Assembly: GCF_004011505.1 (NCBI RefSeq)
Contig: NZ_SAUN01000001.1
Location: 11,311,501-11,375,500, forward strand
Source of the DNA: Nonomuraea polychroma
Lineage (GTDB): Bacteria > Actinomycetota > Actinomycetes > Streptosporangiales > Streptosporangiaceae
Length of the DNA: 64,000 nucleotides
Reading direction: 5' to 3'
A model generated the notes under the pieces. It did no database searches. It saw only the letters and a program-made list of their open reading frames with translations, and was not told where the DNA came from. This document shows, piece after piece, positions 26,895 through 35,822 of the stretch. Every line of letters starts with the position of its first letter. Position 1 is the first letter of the stretch. The position numbers and the translations under genes were made by a program.

Positions 26895-27800
26895 ATGAGG
26901 ACCGTTGACGTTCGCGTGCCCGCCACCTCGGCGAATCTCGGCCCGGGTTTCGACTCGCTCGGCCTGGCACTGAGCCTGTACGACGAGATCGAGGCGGCAC
27001 TCACCGGCGAGCACGGCGTGCACGTCACGGTGGAGGGCGAGGGCGCGGGCGAGGTCGATCGCGGCGAGGGTCACCTGATCGTCAAGGCGATGCGCGAGAC
27101 GTTCGGCCGCATGGGCGTCCCGCAGCCGGACGGCATCCGCCTGCGCTGCCGCAACAGGATTCCGCACGCCCGCGGGCTGGGCTCCTCCTCGGCGGCCATC
27201 TGCGCCGGCATTCTCGCCGCGCGCGCGTTGTCGGGGGGCGAATTCTCCGACGACGAGGTTTTCGCGCTGGCCACCGAGATGGAGGGCCATCCGGACAACG
27301 TGGCGCCGTGCCTGGTCGGCGGGCTGACCGTGGCATGGTCCGACCACACCGGGTCACCGCATATGGTGAAACTAGCTCCCGACGAGCGGGTCCGCCCTGT
27401 CGCCCTGATTCCGTCGGCGCGACTGGCCACGGAGACCGCGCGGGGGCTGTTGCCGAAGGACGTGCCCCACAAGGACGCCTCCTTCAACGCCGGCCGGGCC
27501 GCGTTGCTGATCGCCGCGCTGACCCAGCGGCCGGAGCGAGCGCTTCTGCTCGCCGCTACAGAAGATCGGCTCCATCAGCATTACCGCGCGCCTGCGATGC
27601 CGGCGAGCGCGGATCTGGTAGAACGTCTCCGTGCAGTGGGCGTGCCCGCGGTCGTTTCGGGAGCGGGTCCCACGGTTCTTGCGTTTTCGACATCGGATAC
27701 GCAGGATTTGATCGCGCCAGAAGTGGGTAATGACTGGCACATCCAGCTAATGGACGTCGACCCGGTTGGTGCGAACGTTCAGTTCCCCGAGACACGCTGA
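26895..27800 (+). CDS. thrB: Homoserine kinase
   Basis: A 301-aa GHMP-family kinase that phosphorylates homoserine to O-phosphohomoserine, the substrate of the ThrC encoded just upstream. It carries the N-terminal P-A-T-S-A-N-L-G-P-G-F-D motif, the ATP-binding GHMP loop P-H-A-R-G-L-G-S-S-S-A-A at about residues 90-101, and the C-terminal glycine motif V-S-G-A-G-P-T-V-L-A-F. The length is normal. The ATG at 26895 is preceded by AGGGAG. It ends the thrC-thrB unit and is followed by the long leader of rho. Confidence 0.96.
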   Translation: MRTVDVRVPATSANLGPGFDSLGLALSLYDEIEAALTGEHGVHVTVEGEGAGEVDRGEGHLIVKAMRETFGRMGVPQPDGIRLRCRNRIPHARGLGSSSAAICAGILAARALSGGEFSDDEVFALATEMEGHPDNVAPCLVGGLTVAWSDHTGSPHMVKLAPDERVRPVALIPSARLATETARGLLPKDVPHKDASFNAGRAALLIAALTQRPERALLLAATEDRLHQHYRAPAMPASADLVERLRAVGVPAVVSGAGPTVLAFSTSDTQDLIAPEVGNDWHIQLMDVDPVGANVQFPETR

Positions 27801-28257
27801 TGCCTCTTTAGACCTTCAGGGAATAGCCGTGTGCGCTGGTGATGTTAGGCTGGTAGCCGCACCAGATGCCCCCTTGGTGGGTGCGTGCTTGTCAGCCATA
27901 CATCGCTGCATCACGCTGCACGTCGCGAGGCGTGGGCGGCGCGGCTGTCTCCCCGAACTCAATAGCCTCCGGTTGGCCCACACCCGGTTGGCTCTGAACG
28001 AGGCGGCGACGACGGGGATCGGCGCGTTCGAATCAACTCGACATCTGGCTGGCGACAGCAATCTGGGGGGTGTCAGCCACGCGCCATGGCCCATTGGCGG
28101 CGTGGACGAGCCCCTCCCCAAGAGTGGCGGCCGTCTCAAGCGACAGCCGAAGATCGCAGAGTGCACCCCGACCCGGTCTGTCCCGCCGGATCGCAAGCAC
28201 CTCCGGGACGCCCGGCAGAACAAAACCGGCGCCCGACCCCTGGGAAGGACCTTTTAG
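27801..28257 (+). promoter_or_regulatory. 457-bp thrB-rho intergenic region, probable rho leader
   Basis: No convincing gene lies here. A -10-like TAGGCT occurs at 27846-27851, which would give rho a leader of about 400 nt. A stem-loop with arms CCACGC/GCGTGG and an inner GCCA/TGGC lies at 28077-28105. Long leaders with autoregulation are known for rho genes in several bacteria. Here it is inferred only from the length and the hairpin. GGAAGGA at 28242-28248 serves the TTG start. Confidence 0.45.
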
Positions 28258-30252
28258 TTGAGCGACACCACCGAACTCCTCTCCGACGCATCAGGCGCAG
28301 AGCCGGCGTCCGGCGACACCCCCACCCGCGCTCCGGCCAAGCCGCGTGCGCGTCGCTCCGGCACCGGCCTGTCCGCCAAGGTGCTGCCTGAGCTGCAGAA
28401 GATCGCGGCGGAGCTGGGCATCAGCGGGACCGGGCGCATGCGGAAGAGCCAGCTCATCGCGGCCATCCAGGAGAAGCAGGGTGGCGGTTCCGGAGAAGGC
28501 ACACCGGCTCCCGCGGCCGCCGCCGAGGCGCCCGCCGCAACGCCGGAGGCCGCCCCGGCCGCCGAGCGGCCCACCCGTACGCGTAGGGAACGTTCCCGCG
28601 CCAAGACCGTCGAGGAGCCCGCCCCGCAGCCCGCCGCCGCGGCGCCTGAGCCCGTGGCCGCAGCGCCCGAGCCCGTGGCCGCCCCGGCAGAGCCGGTCGT
28701 GGAGCAGCAGCCCCAGGCCGTCGAGGCCGGGCAGGGCGAGGGCCGAGCCGACCGCGGCGAGAGCCGCAGGGAGCGCCGTAGCCGTGGCGAGCGTCGGGAG
28801 CGCGGCGAGCGCTCCGGCGGCGACCGCGGTGAGGGCGGCCGCGCCGAGAGCGCAGGCCGCGGCGACCAGCGTGTCACCGACGCGGGAAGCCGTGCCGACC
28901 AGCGCGGTGACCAGCGTGGCGACCAGCGCGGTGACCAGCGCGGTGACCAGCGCGGTGAACGTGGCGACCAGCGCGGTGACCAGCGCGGCGACCAGCAGCG
29001 CGGCGGCGACGAGGACGAGCGCGGCGGGCGCGGCCGCAGGGGCCGCTTCAGGGAGCGCAACCGCGGCCGCGGCCGTGACCGCTTCGAGGGCGGCGAGCCC
29101 GTCATCGGCGACGACGACGTGCTCATTCCCATCGCCGGAATCCTGGACATCCTCGACAACTACGCGTTCGTCAGGACCAGCGGCTACCTGCCGGGCAGCA
29201 ACGACGTCTACGTCTCGCTCGCCCAGATCCGCCGCAACGGCCTGCGCAAGGGCGACGTCATCACCGGCGCCGTCAAGCAGCCCCGCGACGGTGAGCGGCG
29301 CGAGAAGTTCAACGCCCTGGTCCGCCTCGACACCGTCAACGGCATGGACCCGGAGCAGGCCCGCAACCGGCCGGACTTCAACAAGCTGACGCCGCTCTAC
29401 CCGCAGGATCGCCTGCGCCTGGAGACCGAGCACAACATCCTGACCACGCGGATCATCGACCTCGTGTCGCCGATCGGCAAGGGCCAGCGTGGCCTCATCG
29501 TCTCGCCGCCGAAGGCCGGTAAGACGATGGTGCTGCAGGCCATCGCCAACGCGATCACCCGCAACAACCCCGAGTGCCACCTGATGGTCGTGCTCGTGGA
29601 CGAGCGGCCTGAAGAGGTCACCGACATGCAGCGGTCGGTCAAGGGCGAGGTCATCCACTCGACCTTCGACCGTCCCGCCGAAGACCACACCACGGTCGCC
29701 GAGCTCGCCATCGAGCGGGCAAAGCGCCTGGTGGAGCTGGGCCACGACGTGGTCGTCCTGCTCGACTCGATCACCCGCCTCGGCCGCGCCTACAACCTGG
29801 CGGCCCCGGCGTCCGGTCGCATCCTGTCGGGTGGTGTCGACTCCACGGCGCTCTACCCGCCCAAGCGCTTCTTCGGCGCCGCCCGCAACATCGAAAACGG
29901 CGGCTCGCTGACGATCCTCGCCACGGCCCTGGTCGAGACCGGGTCCAAGATGGACGAGGTCATCTTCGAGGAGTTCAAGGGCACCGGCAACATGGAGCTC
30001 AAGCTCAACCGGTCCCTGGCGGACAAGCGGATCTTCCCGGCGGTGGACGTGGACGCGTCCGGCACCCGTAAGGAAGAGATCCTCATGGCCAGGGAAGAGC
30101 TCCAGATCGTCTGGAAGCTGCGGCGCGTGCTGCACGCGCTGGACATGCAGCAGGCTCTTGAGCTGCTCCTGGAGAAGATGAAGGAGACCAAGTCCAACGC
30201 GGAGTTCCTCCTGCAGGTCCAGAAGACCACGGTGAGCAACGACCGCGACTAG
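28258..30252 (+). CDS. rho: Transcription termination factor Rho with disordered RGDQ-repeat insert
   Basis: A 664-aa hexameric RNA-dependent ATPase that ends transcription. A SAP-like N-terminal segment ([13 protein letters not shown]) reaches about residue 70. It is followed by an insert of about 200 residues, rich in Pro/Ala/Glu and then Arg/Gly/Asp/Gln, typical of actinobacterial Rho and absent from E. coli Rho (419 aa). The RNA-binding and ATPase core begins near residue 285 ([16 protein letters not shown]). Walker A S-P-P-K-A-G-K-T is near residue 420, and [12 protein letters not shown] follows. The start is TTG at 28258 (S-D-T-T-E-L-L, like Streptomyces Rho). A strong terminator follows the gene. 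Confidence 0.96.
   Translation: MSDTTELLSDASGAEPASGDTPTRAPAKPRARRSGTGLSAKVLPELQKIAAELGISGTGRMRKSQLIAAIQEKQGGGSGEGTPAPAAAAEAPAATPEAAPAAERPTRTRRERSRAKTVEEPAPQPAAAAPEPVAAAPEPVAAPAEPVVEQQPQAVEAGQGEGRADRGESRRERRSRGERRERGERSGGDRGEGGRAESAGRGDQRVTDAGSRADQRGDQRGDQRGDQRGDQRGERGDQRGDQRGDQQRGGDEDERGGRGRRGRFRERNRGRGRDRFEGGEPVIGDDDVLIPIAGILDILDNYAFVRTSGYLPGSNDVYVSLAQIRRNGLRKGDVITGAVKQPRDGERREKFNALVRLDTVNGMDPEQARNRPDFNKLTPLYPQDRLRLETEHNILTTRIIDLVSPIGKGQRGLIVSPPKAGKTMVLQAIANAITRNNPECHLMVVLVDERPEEVTDMQRSVKGEVIHSTFDRPAEDHTTVAELAIERAKRLVELGHDVVVLLDSITRLGRAYNLAAPASGRILSGGVDSTALYPPKRFFGAARNIENGGSLTILATALVETGSKMDEVIFEEFKGTGNMELKLNRSLADKRIFPAVDVDASGTRKEEILMAREELQIVWKLRRVLHALDMQQALELLLEKMKETKSNAEFLLQVQKTTVSNDRD
28897..28989 (+). 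repeat. 12-bp tandem repeat in rho coding for D-Q-R-G units
   Basis: The unit GACCAGCGCGGT, with T/C changes at two positions, is repeated seven times and interrupted once by a 9-bp GAACGTGGC. It encodes (Asp-Gln-Arg-Gly)n inside the disordered insert of Rho. The copies are nearly identical at DNA level, so the number of units is likely to vary between strains. Confidence 0.9.
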
Positions 30253-30267
30253 CGGCTCCTGTAGGGA

Positions 30268-30303
30268 GGGGGCGGCAGGGGTTCTTCCCCTGCCGCCCCC
30301 TTT
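30268..30303 (+). terminator. Hairpin terminator after rho
   Basis: A perfect 14-bp stem, GGGGGCGGCAGGGG pairing with CCCCTGCCGCCCCC around the loop TTCTT, ends at 30300 and is followed by TTT. It starts 15 nt past the rho stop. The short T-run is normal for actinomycetes. Confidence 0.85.
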
Positions 30304-30404
30304 CCGTTGGTACGAGTGGCCGGGTGGGCCCACCATGCGGCCGAATCCCGGCTCGTACGCCGGCGAGCCCATTCCTGTGCGGGGCAGGCGGGCCTGTGGG
30401 GAGT

Positions 30405-30416
30405 GGGGCTAGCCCT
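30405..30416. promoter_or_regulatory. Palindrome upstream of the histidine kinase
   Basis: GGGCTAGCCC at 30406-30415 is a perfect 10-bp palindrome about 60 bp before the kinase ATG. Its position in the only gap upstream of the two-component operon suggests an autoregulatory site for the LuxR-type regulator encoded at 31749. This is inferred from position alone. Confidence 0.35.
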
Positions 30417-30475
30417 ACCTCAGGCCGGACGGCAGCCGCATTCACTCCGTGCGCGCCGGAGGGCAGTCTTGGGGC

Positions 30476-31738
30476 ATGCGATCGGTGGCGTTGAAAGACC
30501 GCGTGCCCTTCGGGCCGAAGGGACCGCTGGGGGTCCTGGTCGATCCGATGACGTGGCGTGCGGCACCGTACTTGCTGGTCAGCGTGGCGTTCGGGGTCGG
30601 CTGGTTCATCGTGTTGTCGCTGGCGGTGCCGACCTCGCTCACGCTCACGGTCGTCTGGGTCGGCGTGCCCCTGGCGATGGCGACCATGCTGATGTGGCGC
30701 GGCGGGGCGATGCTGGAGCGCAGGATGCTGGGGGCGGCGTTAGGGATCAGGATCCCCGACCCGTACCGCAGCCGTCCCGAGCGCGGGCTGGGCGCGCACA
30801 TCCGCTGGCTGGTGACGGATCCGGCGACATGGAAGGACCTGGGCTATCTGCTGATGCTGTTGCCGTTGGGGCTGGTGGAGGCGGTGGCGTCGGCCGCGCT
30901 GTGGATAGTCACGGGCGGGTTGATGCTCGCGCCCATCATTCTGGCGATCGACGAGACGCTGGGGGAGGGCGAGTACTTCTTGGAGGAATGGTCCGCCGCC
31001 TGGGTGGCCGCGTTCTTCGGCGTCCTGCTGCTCGTGCTGACCGCGTACCTCGTCCGGGGGATGGCCTGGCTGCACGGGACGCTCGCCGTGGTGCTGCTCG
31101 GCGGCAGCGAGGAGGAGCGGCTGCGGGCCAGCCGGGCCCGGGGCATCGACGCGGCCGAGACGGAACGGCGCAGGATCGAGCGTGATCTGCACGACGGCGC
31201 GCAGCAGCGGCTGCTGTCCGTCGCGGTGGACCTGGGACGGGCGCAGGCCAAGTTCGACGCCGAGCCCGAGGAGGCCAGGATGCTCATCGCCCAGGCGCAC
31301 GCGGGCACCAAGGCCGCCATCGCGGAGCTGCGCAACCTGGCCAGAGGCATCCACCCGGCCATCCTGAGCGACCGCGGGCTCGACGCGGCGCTGTCGGGGC
31401 TGGCCGCGCGGGCGCCCATCCGCGTGGACGTGTCGGTCGAGCTGGAGGAGCGGCCGCCGGCCGCGGTGGAGAGCATCGCCTACTTCATCGTCGCGGAGGC
31501 GCTGGCCAACATGGCCAAGCACGCGGGCGCGACGGAGGCGTCGGTGTCGGTGTTCAGGGACCGTCGCGGCGTGATCGTCGACGTGTGGGACAACGGGGTC
31601 GGCGGCGCCGTCGTCACCCCCACAGGGGGGCTGTCGGGATTGTCGGACCGGGCGGCCACCATCGACGGCGTGCTCGTCGTGCACAGTCCCATCGGCGGCC
31701 CCACGATCGTGCGTGCGGAGCTGCCCTGCGAGTGGTAG
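30476..31738 (+). CDS. Sensor histidine kinase, DesK/HisKA_3 type
   Basis: A 420-aa membrane kinase. It has two pairs of hydrophobic segments at about residues 30-75 and 122-195, matching the actinobacterial PF13796-type sensor module. The dimerisation/phosphoacceptor helix R-R-R-I-E-R-D-L-H-D-G-A-Q-Q-R-L carries His239. An ATPase domain follows, with N box E-A-L-A-N-M-A-K-H-A and G boxes D-N-G-V-G-G and G-L-S-G-L-S-D-R. ATG at 30476 is chosen over an in-frame GTG at 30449, which has no ribosome site. The partner response regulator starts 10 nt after the stop. This class often senses envelope stress or antibiotics. The pair sits between rho and rpmE, which are adjacent in M. tuberculosis. Confidence 0.9.
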   Translation: MRSVALKDRVPFGPKGPLGVLVDPMTWRAAPYLLVSVAFGVGWFIVLSLAVPTSLTLTVVWVGVPLAMATMLMWRGGAMLERRMLGAALGIRIPDPYRSRPERGLGAHIRWLVTDPATWKDLGYLLMLLPLGLVEAVASAALWIVTGGLMLAPIILAIDETLGEGEYFLEEWSAAWVAAFFGVLLLVLTAYLVRGMAWLHGTLAVVLLGGSEEERLRASRARGIDAAETERRRIERDLHDGAQQRLLSVAVDLGRAQAKFDAEPEEARMLIAQAHAGTKAAIAELRNLARGIHPAILSDRGLDAALSGLAARAPIRVDVSVELEERPPAAVESIAYFIVAEALANMAKHAGATEASVSVFRDRRGVIVDVWDNGVGGAVVTPTGGLSGLSDRAATIDGVLVVHSPIGGPTIVRAELPCEW

Positions 31739-31748
31739 TCATGTGGCC

Positions 31749-32384
31749 ATGCGCGTGGTCATCGCCGAGGATTCCGTACTCCTGCGGGAGGGGCTGGCCC
31801 GGCTGCTCGCCGACGGCGGCATCGAGACCGTGGCGAGCGTCTCCGACGGGCCCGCGCTGGAGGCGGCGGTGCTGGAGCACGACCCCGACCTGGCGATCGT
31901 CGACGTACGCATGCCGCCCACGCACACCGACGAGGGCCTCCGGGCGGCGCTGCGGGTCCGCGAGGTCCGCCCGGATTTTCCCATCCTGGTCCTGTCGCAG
32001 TACGTCGAGGAACGCTACGCCGGCGACCTCATCGGAAAGGCCGTCGGCTACCTGCTGAAGGAGCGGGTGGCCGACGTGGCCGAGTTCCTGGAGGCGGTGC
32101 GGCAGGTGGCGGCGGGCGGCACGGTCATCGACCCCGAGGTGGTCGTGCAGCTGCTCAGCCGCCAGCGCCGCGGCGCCCCGCTCGACACGCTCTCCCCCCG
32201 CGAGCGCGAGGTCCTCGCCCTGATGGCCGAGGGCCGCTCGAACACCGCCATCGCCGCCCGCCTCGTCGTCACCGAAGGCGCGGTCGAGAAGCACATTTCC
32301 GGCATCTTCGCCAAGCTGGCCCTCGGGCCGGCGCCCGAGGACCATCGGCGTGTGCTGGCCGTGCTGACCTATCTGGGTCGTTGA
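31749..32384 (+). CDS. Response regulator, NarL/LuxR family
   Basis: A 211-aa DNA-binding response regulator. The receiver domain has the acidic pair E-D at residues 7-8, phosphoacceptor Asp52 in A-I-V-D-V-R-M-P-P, and the conserved Lys in Y-L-L-K-E-R. The C-terminal LuxR helix-turn-helix runs about 147-195 (L-S-P-R-E-R-E-V-L-A-L-M-A-E-G-R-S-N-T-A-I-A). ATG at 31749 begins M-R-V-V-I-A-E-D-S-V, the usual start; a GTG 6 nt upstream is possible. It is co-transcribed with the kinase at 30476. The targets are unknown, with the palindrome at 30405 a candidate. Confidence 0.93.
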   Translation: MRVVIAEDSVLLREGLARLLADGGIETVASVSDGPALEAAVLEHDPDLAIVDVRMPPTHTDEGLRAALRVREVRPDFPILVLSQYVEERYAGDLIGKAVGYLLKERVADVAEFLEAVRQVAAGGTVIDPEVVVQLLSRQRRGAPLDTLSPREREVLALMAEGRSNTAIAARLVVTEGAVEKHISGIFAKLALGPAPEDHRRVLAVLTYLGR

Positions 32385-32385
32385 G

Positions 32386-33408
32386 CTACCTGACGTCCAC
32401 GAACTCCTGCGGCGACAACGAACTGCGCGTCGTCGTCGTGCCGGGCACCCGGACCCGGAAGTAGCCGTCCTTCTTCGCCTGGTACGTCTTGGCGTACTTG
32501 CCGGTCGACGAGGCCTTGGCGAAGCCCAGGAGCTTGTACGTCTTGGCGCCCTTGGCCTTGAAGTACACCTCGACGGTCTTGCCCTTGTACGCCTTCGTGC
32601 CGCGGTAGACCTTGCCGTACACCTTGAACGTCTTGCCCTTGGTCACCTTGTTCGGCGCGGCGATCGTGACCCGCGTCTTGGTCTTCTTGGACGCGCCGCC
32701 CTCAGGAGCCACGACCGTGAACCCCGCCACGCCCTTGAGCGTCTCGCCGCCCTTGTGCGCGTACACCTCGAGGGTCCAATCACCGGGGGTGCTGTTGTCG
32801 GCGAAGTACGTGCTCCCGCGGTAGCGGCCGTCCGGCTCCTTGGCCAGGTCGCCCAGGTCGTAGAACTCACCGCCCGCGTCGCTGACGAGCTTGGCCGACA
32901 CCGTGGTCGCGTCCTTCACCGACGCCTCGACCGAGACCTGGACGTCCTTGCCCTTGACGAGCTGGACGGGGTCAGGGCTGACCTTCGCGCCGGTGATCCC
33001 CTGCTTGCCGGCGACCTTGACCACGAACGGCGTGGTGTTGGTGCCGGTGTCGCGAGCGACGACGACGCTCAGCTTCCAGTCGCCCGCCGGGTCGTCCTTG
33101 GAGATCGGCCACTTGCCGGTGATCTTCTGCGTCGCGGCGGTGTCGCCCGTCCTGAAGTCGAACGTCACCGTCTTCGCCGCCTTGCCCGGCGGTTCGATGG
33201 AGCCGGTGACGCTGGAGACCTTGGACGGCTCCTTGAGGTTGAGCGTCACGACGCCTTCGACGTCGTTCTGGAGCGGGATGGATGCGCTGGCGGAGGCGTC
33301 ACCCGTGAAGTCGTCGGCCATCGCGGCGGCGGCGCTCACACTCGTGCCCGCGAGGAGAACGGCGGCCCCCATGGCGATCGCGAGCAGCGACCGCACCCTT
33401 CTCTTCAT
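32386..33408 (-). CDS. Secreted protein of unknown function, probable Ig-like beta domains
   Basis: A 340-aa exported protein. ATG at 33408 gives a clean signal peptide (K-R-R-V-R-S then a hydrophobic core, cleavage after V-S-A-A-A-A-M-A) and has AAGGA about 8 nt upstream; a frame extending to 33570 adds 54 unlikely residues. The mature protein is Thr/Val/Lys-rich with alternating beta patterns. It contains D-W-K-L-S-V-V-V and D-W-T-L-E-V-Y-A-H blocks and a basic C-terminal domain (K-V-Y-G-K-V-Y-R-G-T-K-A-Y-K-G-K-T-V-E-V), all consistent with tandem Ig-like domains. It ends 1 bp from the convergent response regulator stop and could be a target of that system, but this is unsupported. Confidence 0.75.
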   Translation of the reverse strand: MKRRVRSLLAIAMGAAVLLAGTSVSAAAAMADDFTGDASASASIPLQNDVEGVVTLNLKEPSKVSSVTGSIEPPGKAAKTVTFDFRTGDTAATQKITGKWPISKDDPAGDWKLSVVVARDTGTNTTPFVVKVAGKQGITGAKVSPDPVQLVKGKDVQVSVEASVKDATTVSAKLVSDAGGEFYDLGDLAKEPDGRYRGSTYFADNSTPGDWTLEVYAHKGGETLKGVAGFTVVAPEGGASKKTKTRVTIAAPNKVTKGKTFKVYGKVYRGTKAYKGKTVEVYFKAKGAKTYKLLGFAKASSTGKYAKTYQAKKDGYFRVRVPGTTTTRSSLSPQEFVDVR

Positions 33409-33607
33409 GCCTGGGATCCTTACCAAAGTGAGGGATGGTGGCAGGGAGCCTAATGTGATATCTGGTCCGGCGCTGCGTAGATCGCGGGGAATGTCCGATG
33501 GCCTGGGATGGTTGGACGATCTGGCACACTGGTAGCTGACCATTTTGCGGTTCCGGTTCACGCCCAGCATGACGGCGACCCGGCGGCCGCAGCCCGAAAG
33601 GACAGCG

Positions 33608-33826
33608 ATGAAGCGCGATATCCACCCTGACTACAACGTGACGCAGGTGACCTGCTCCTGCGGCAACACGTTCACCACCCGCAGCACGGCGAAAAACGGC
33701 GTGATCCACGCTGACGTGTGCTCTGCCTGCCACCCGTTCTACACCGGCAAGCAGAAGATCCTCGACACCGGCGGCCGGGTGGCCCGCTTCGAGAAGCGCT
33801 TCGGCAAGAAGGCCACGGGCAAGTAG
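33608..33826 (+). CDS. rpmE: 50S ribosomal protein L31 (zinc-binding form)
   Basis: A 72-aa ribosomal protein of the large-subunit central protuberance. It begins M-K-R-D-I-H-P-D-Y and keeps the four zinc cysteines: Cys16 and Cys18 in C-S-C, and Cys38 and Cys41 in C-S-A-C. It is therefore the C+ form that zinc-limited cells replace with a C- paralogue. ATG at 33608 follows AAAGGA. It shares a 199-bp divergent gap with the secreted protein gene; TTGGAC at 33512 is a weak -35 candidate. A large hairpin separates it from prfA. Confidence 0.97.
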   Translation: MKRDIHPDYNVTQVTCSCGNTFTTRSTAKNGVIHADVCSACHPFYTGKQKILDTGGRVARFEKRFGKKATGK

Positions 33827-33834
33827 CTTCCCAC

Positions 33835-33877
33835 ACGCCGGCCCGGACGCACACGTGTGCGCCGGGTCGGCGTTCTT
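33835..33877 (+). terminator. Hairpin between rpmE and prfA
   Basis: GCCGGCCCGG-CGCACA pairs with TGTGCG-CCGGGTCGGC in a nearly continuous stem with a small interior mismatch, beginning 8 nt after the rpmE stop and ending in GTTCTT. It would terminate or attenuate transcription between the abundant ribosomal protein gene and prfA. The T-tract is weak, so partial read-through is likely. Confidence 0.7.
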
Positions 33878-33908
33878 GGTGAAGAACCCCACGACTGAAG
33901 GACCCACG

Positions 33909-34961
33909 GTGAATCTCGACGAGTTGCTCAAGGAGTATTCCGAGCTGGAGCTGCAGCTCGCCGATCCCGCCGTGCACGCCGACCAGAGCAAGGCCCGCAC
34001 CCTCGGCAGGCGCTACTCCCAGCTCACGCCGATCGTCGGCACCTACCGCGAGCTGGAGTCGGTCCGCGACGACCTGACCGCCGCCAAGGAGCTGGCCGGC
34101 GAGGACGAGACGTTCGCGGCCGAGGCCGCCGAGCTCGAAGAGCGCGTCCCGCAGCTGGAGGAGCGGCTCAAGCACCTGCTCATCCCGCGTGATCCCAATG
34201 ATGACAAGGACATCATCATGGAGATCAAGGCGGGCGAGGGCGGCGAGGAGTCCGCGCTGTTCGCCGGCGACCTGCTGCGGATGTATCTGCGCTATGCCGA
34301 GCGGCTCGGCTGGAAGACCGAGGTCATCGACTCCCAGCCCTCCGACCTGGGCGGATACAAGGACGTCACCGTGGCCATCAAGGCCAAGGGCGACGAGGGT
34401 GTGTGGTCCAGGCTCAAGTACGAAGGCGGCGTGCACCGCGTGCAGCGCGTGCCCGTCACCGAGTCGCAGGGCCGCATCCACACCAGCGCCGCGGGCGTGC
34501 TCGTCTACCCGGAGGCCGAGGAGGTCGAGGTCCAGATCGACCCCAACGATCTGCGCATCGACGTCTACCGCTCCAGCGGCCCCGGCGGCCAGAGCGTCAA
34601 CACCACCGACTCCGCGGTCCGCATCACCCACCTGCCCACCGGCGTGGTCGTCTCCTGCCAGAACGAGAAGAGCCAGCTGCAGAACAAGGAGTCGGCGATG
34701 CGCATTCTGCGTGCCCGGCTGCTGGCCGTGGCGCAGGAGCAGGCCGATGCCGCCGCGCAGGCGGAGCGCAAGTCCCAGGTGCGCACGGTCGACCGCTCCG
34801 AGCGCATCCGCACCTATAACTTCCCGGAAAACCGCATTTCCGACCACCGCGTCGGCTTCAAGGCGTACAACCTCGACCAGGTTCTCGACGGCGAGCTCAG
34901 CGCCGTCACCCAGGCCCTCATCGACGCCGAGATGGCGGAGAAGCTCGCACAACACTCATGA
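33909..34961 (+). CDS. prfA: Peptide chain release factor 1
   Basis: A 350-aa factor that ends translation at UAA and UAG. The tripeptide anticodon P-V-T precedes E-S-Q-G-R-I-H-T-S. The catalytic G-G-Q is at residues 226-228 in [11 protein letters not shown]. The N-terminal helical domain has the usual [13 protein letters not shown] at 33909 is supported by GAAGGA 7 nt upstream; the frame extends further but without support. The stop overlaps prmC (ATGA), which encodes the methyltransferase that modifies this GGQ. Confidence 0.97.
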   Translation: MNLDELLKEYSELELQLADPAVHADQSKARTLGRRYSQLTPIVGTYRELESVRDDLTAAKELAGEDETFAAEAAELEERVPQLEERLKHLLIPRDPNDDKDIIMEIKAGEGGEESALFAGDLLRMYLRYAERLGWKTEVIDSQPSDLGGYKDVTVAIKAKGDEGVWSRLKYEGGVHRVQRVPVTESQGRIHTSAAGVLVYPEAEEVEVQIDPNDLRIDVYRSSGPGGQSVNTTDSAVRITHLPTGVVVSCQNEKSQLQNKESAMRILRARLLAVAQEQADAAAQAERKSQVRTVDRSERIRTYNFPENRISDHRVGFKAYNLDQVLDGELSAVTQALIDAEMAEKLAQHS

Positions 34962-35812
34962 CATTTCTGCTGGACGAGATCGCCCTCGCCACCGCGCGGC
35001 TGGCCGAGGCGGGCGTGCCCTCACCGCGCACCGACGCGGAGGAGATCGCGGCGTTCGTCCACGGCGTGCGCAGGAGCGAGCTCCACACGGTCAAGGACGG
35101 CGACTTCGACGCGCTGTTCTGGGAAGGCGTCGCCCGGCGCGCGGCCAGGGAACCGCTGCAGCACATCACCGGGCACGCGTACTTCCGCTACCTGGAGCTG
35201 GCGGTCGGGCCCGGCGTGTTCGTGCCGCGGCCGGAGACCGAGGTGATGGCCGGCTGGGCGATCGAGACGCTGCGCGAGATGGACGTGACCGCTCCGCTCG
35301 TGGTCGACCTCGGCACCGGATCCGGCGCGATCGCGCTCTCGATCGCGCAGGAGGTGGCGCTGGCCGAGGTCCACGCCGTGGAGGTCGACCCCGCGGCGTA
35401 CACCTGGGCCAAGCGCAACATCTCCGAGCACGGCCAGGGCCGTACGCACCTGCACCCCGAGGACCTCGCCGAGGCGCTGCCCGAGCTCAACGGCAAGGTG
35501 GACCTGGTCATCTCCAACCCGCCCTACATCCCGCCCGGCGCGGTCCCGCGCGATCCGGAAGTACGCGACTACGACCCGTCGCGAGCGCTCTACGGCTCCG
35601 GTGACGACGGCCTCGGGGAGGTGCGCGCGGTGGAGCGTACGGCCCGCCGCCTGCTGCGCCCCGGCGGCTGGGTCGCCGTCGAGCACGCCGACGAGCAGGG
35701 CAGGGCCGTCTACCTCACGTTCCCCGAGGACAACGGCTGGCGCGACGTGCGGCTTCGCCAGGACCTCACGAGAAGAGATCGCTTCGTCACCGCGAGGCTG
35801 AGCCAGGAATAG
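34958..35812 (+). CDS. prmC: Release factor glutamine methyltransferase
   Basis: A 284-aa SAM-dependent enzyme that N5-methylates the glutamine of the GGQ motif in release factors. It has an N-terminal helical substrate-binding domain, the SAM motif [10 protein letters not shown] at residues 116-125, and the catalytic N-P-P-Y at 187-190. The start overlaps prfA by ATGA, so enzyme and substrate are coupled. Its TAG stop forms part of the putative -10 for tsaC. Confidence 0.96.
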   Translation: MTFLLDEIALATARLAEAGVPSPRTDAEEIAAFVHGVRRSELHTVKDGDFDALFWEGVARRAAREPLQHITGHAYFRYLELAVGPGVFVPRPETEVMAGWAIETLREMDVTAPLVVDLGTGSGAIALSIAQEVALAEVHAVEVDPAAYTWAKRNISEHGQGRTHLHPEDLAEALPELNGKVDLVISNPPYIPPGAVPRDPEVRDYDPSRALYGSGDDGLGEVRAVERTARRLLRPGGWVAVEHADEQGRAVYLTFPEDNGWRDVRLRQDLTRRDRFVTARLSQE

Positions 35813-35815
35813 GAT
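35810..35815 (+). promoter_or_regulatory. Putative -10 element for leaderless tsaC transcript
   Basis: TAGGAT, a near-ideal -10, begins with the prmC stop codon and ends 7 nt before the GTG start of tsaC. The spacer TTCTGCC has no ribosome site, which predicts a leaderless message. The -35 is not evident. Confidence 0.5.
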
Positions 35816-35822
35816 TTCTGCC

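Noticed and set aside
28900-29000. Possible CRISPR array in rho
   Set aside because: The 12-bp units are contiguous with no spacers and encode an in-frame peptide repeat.
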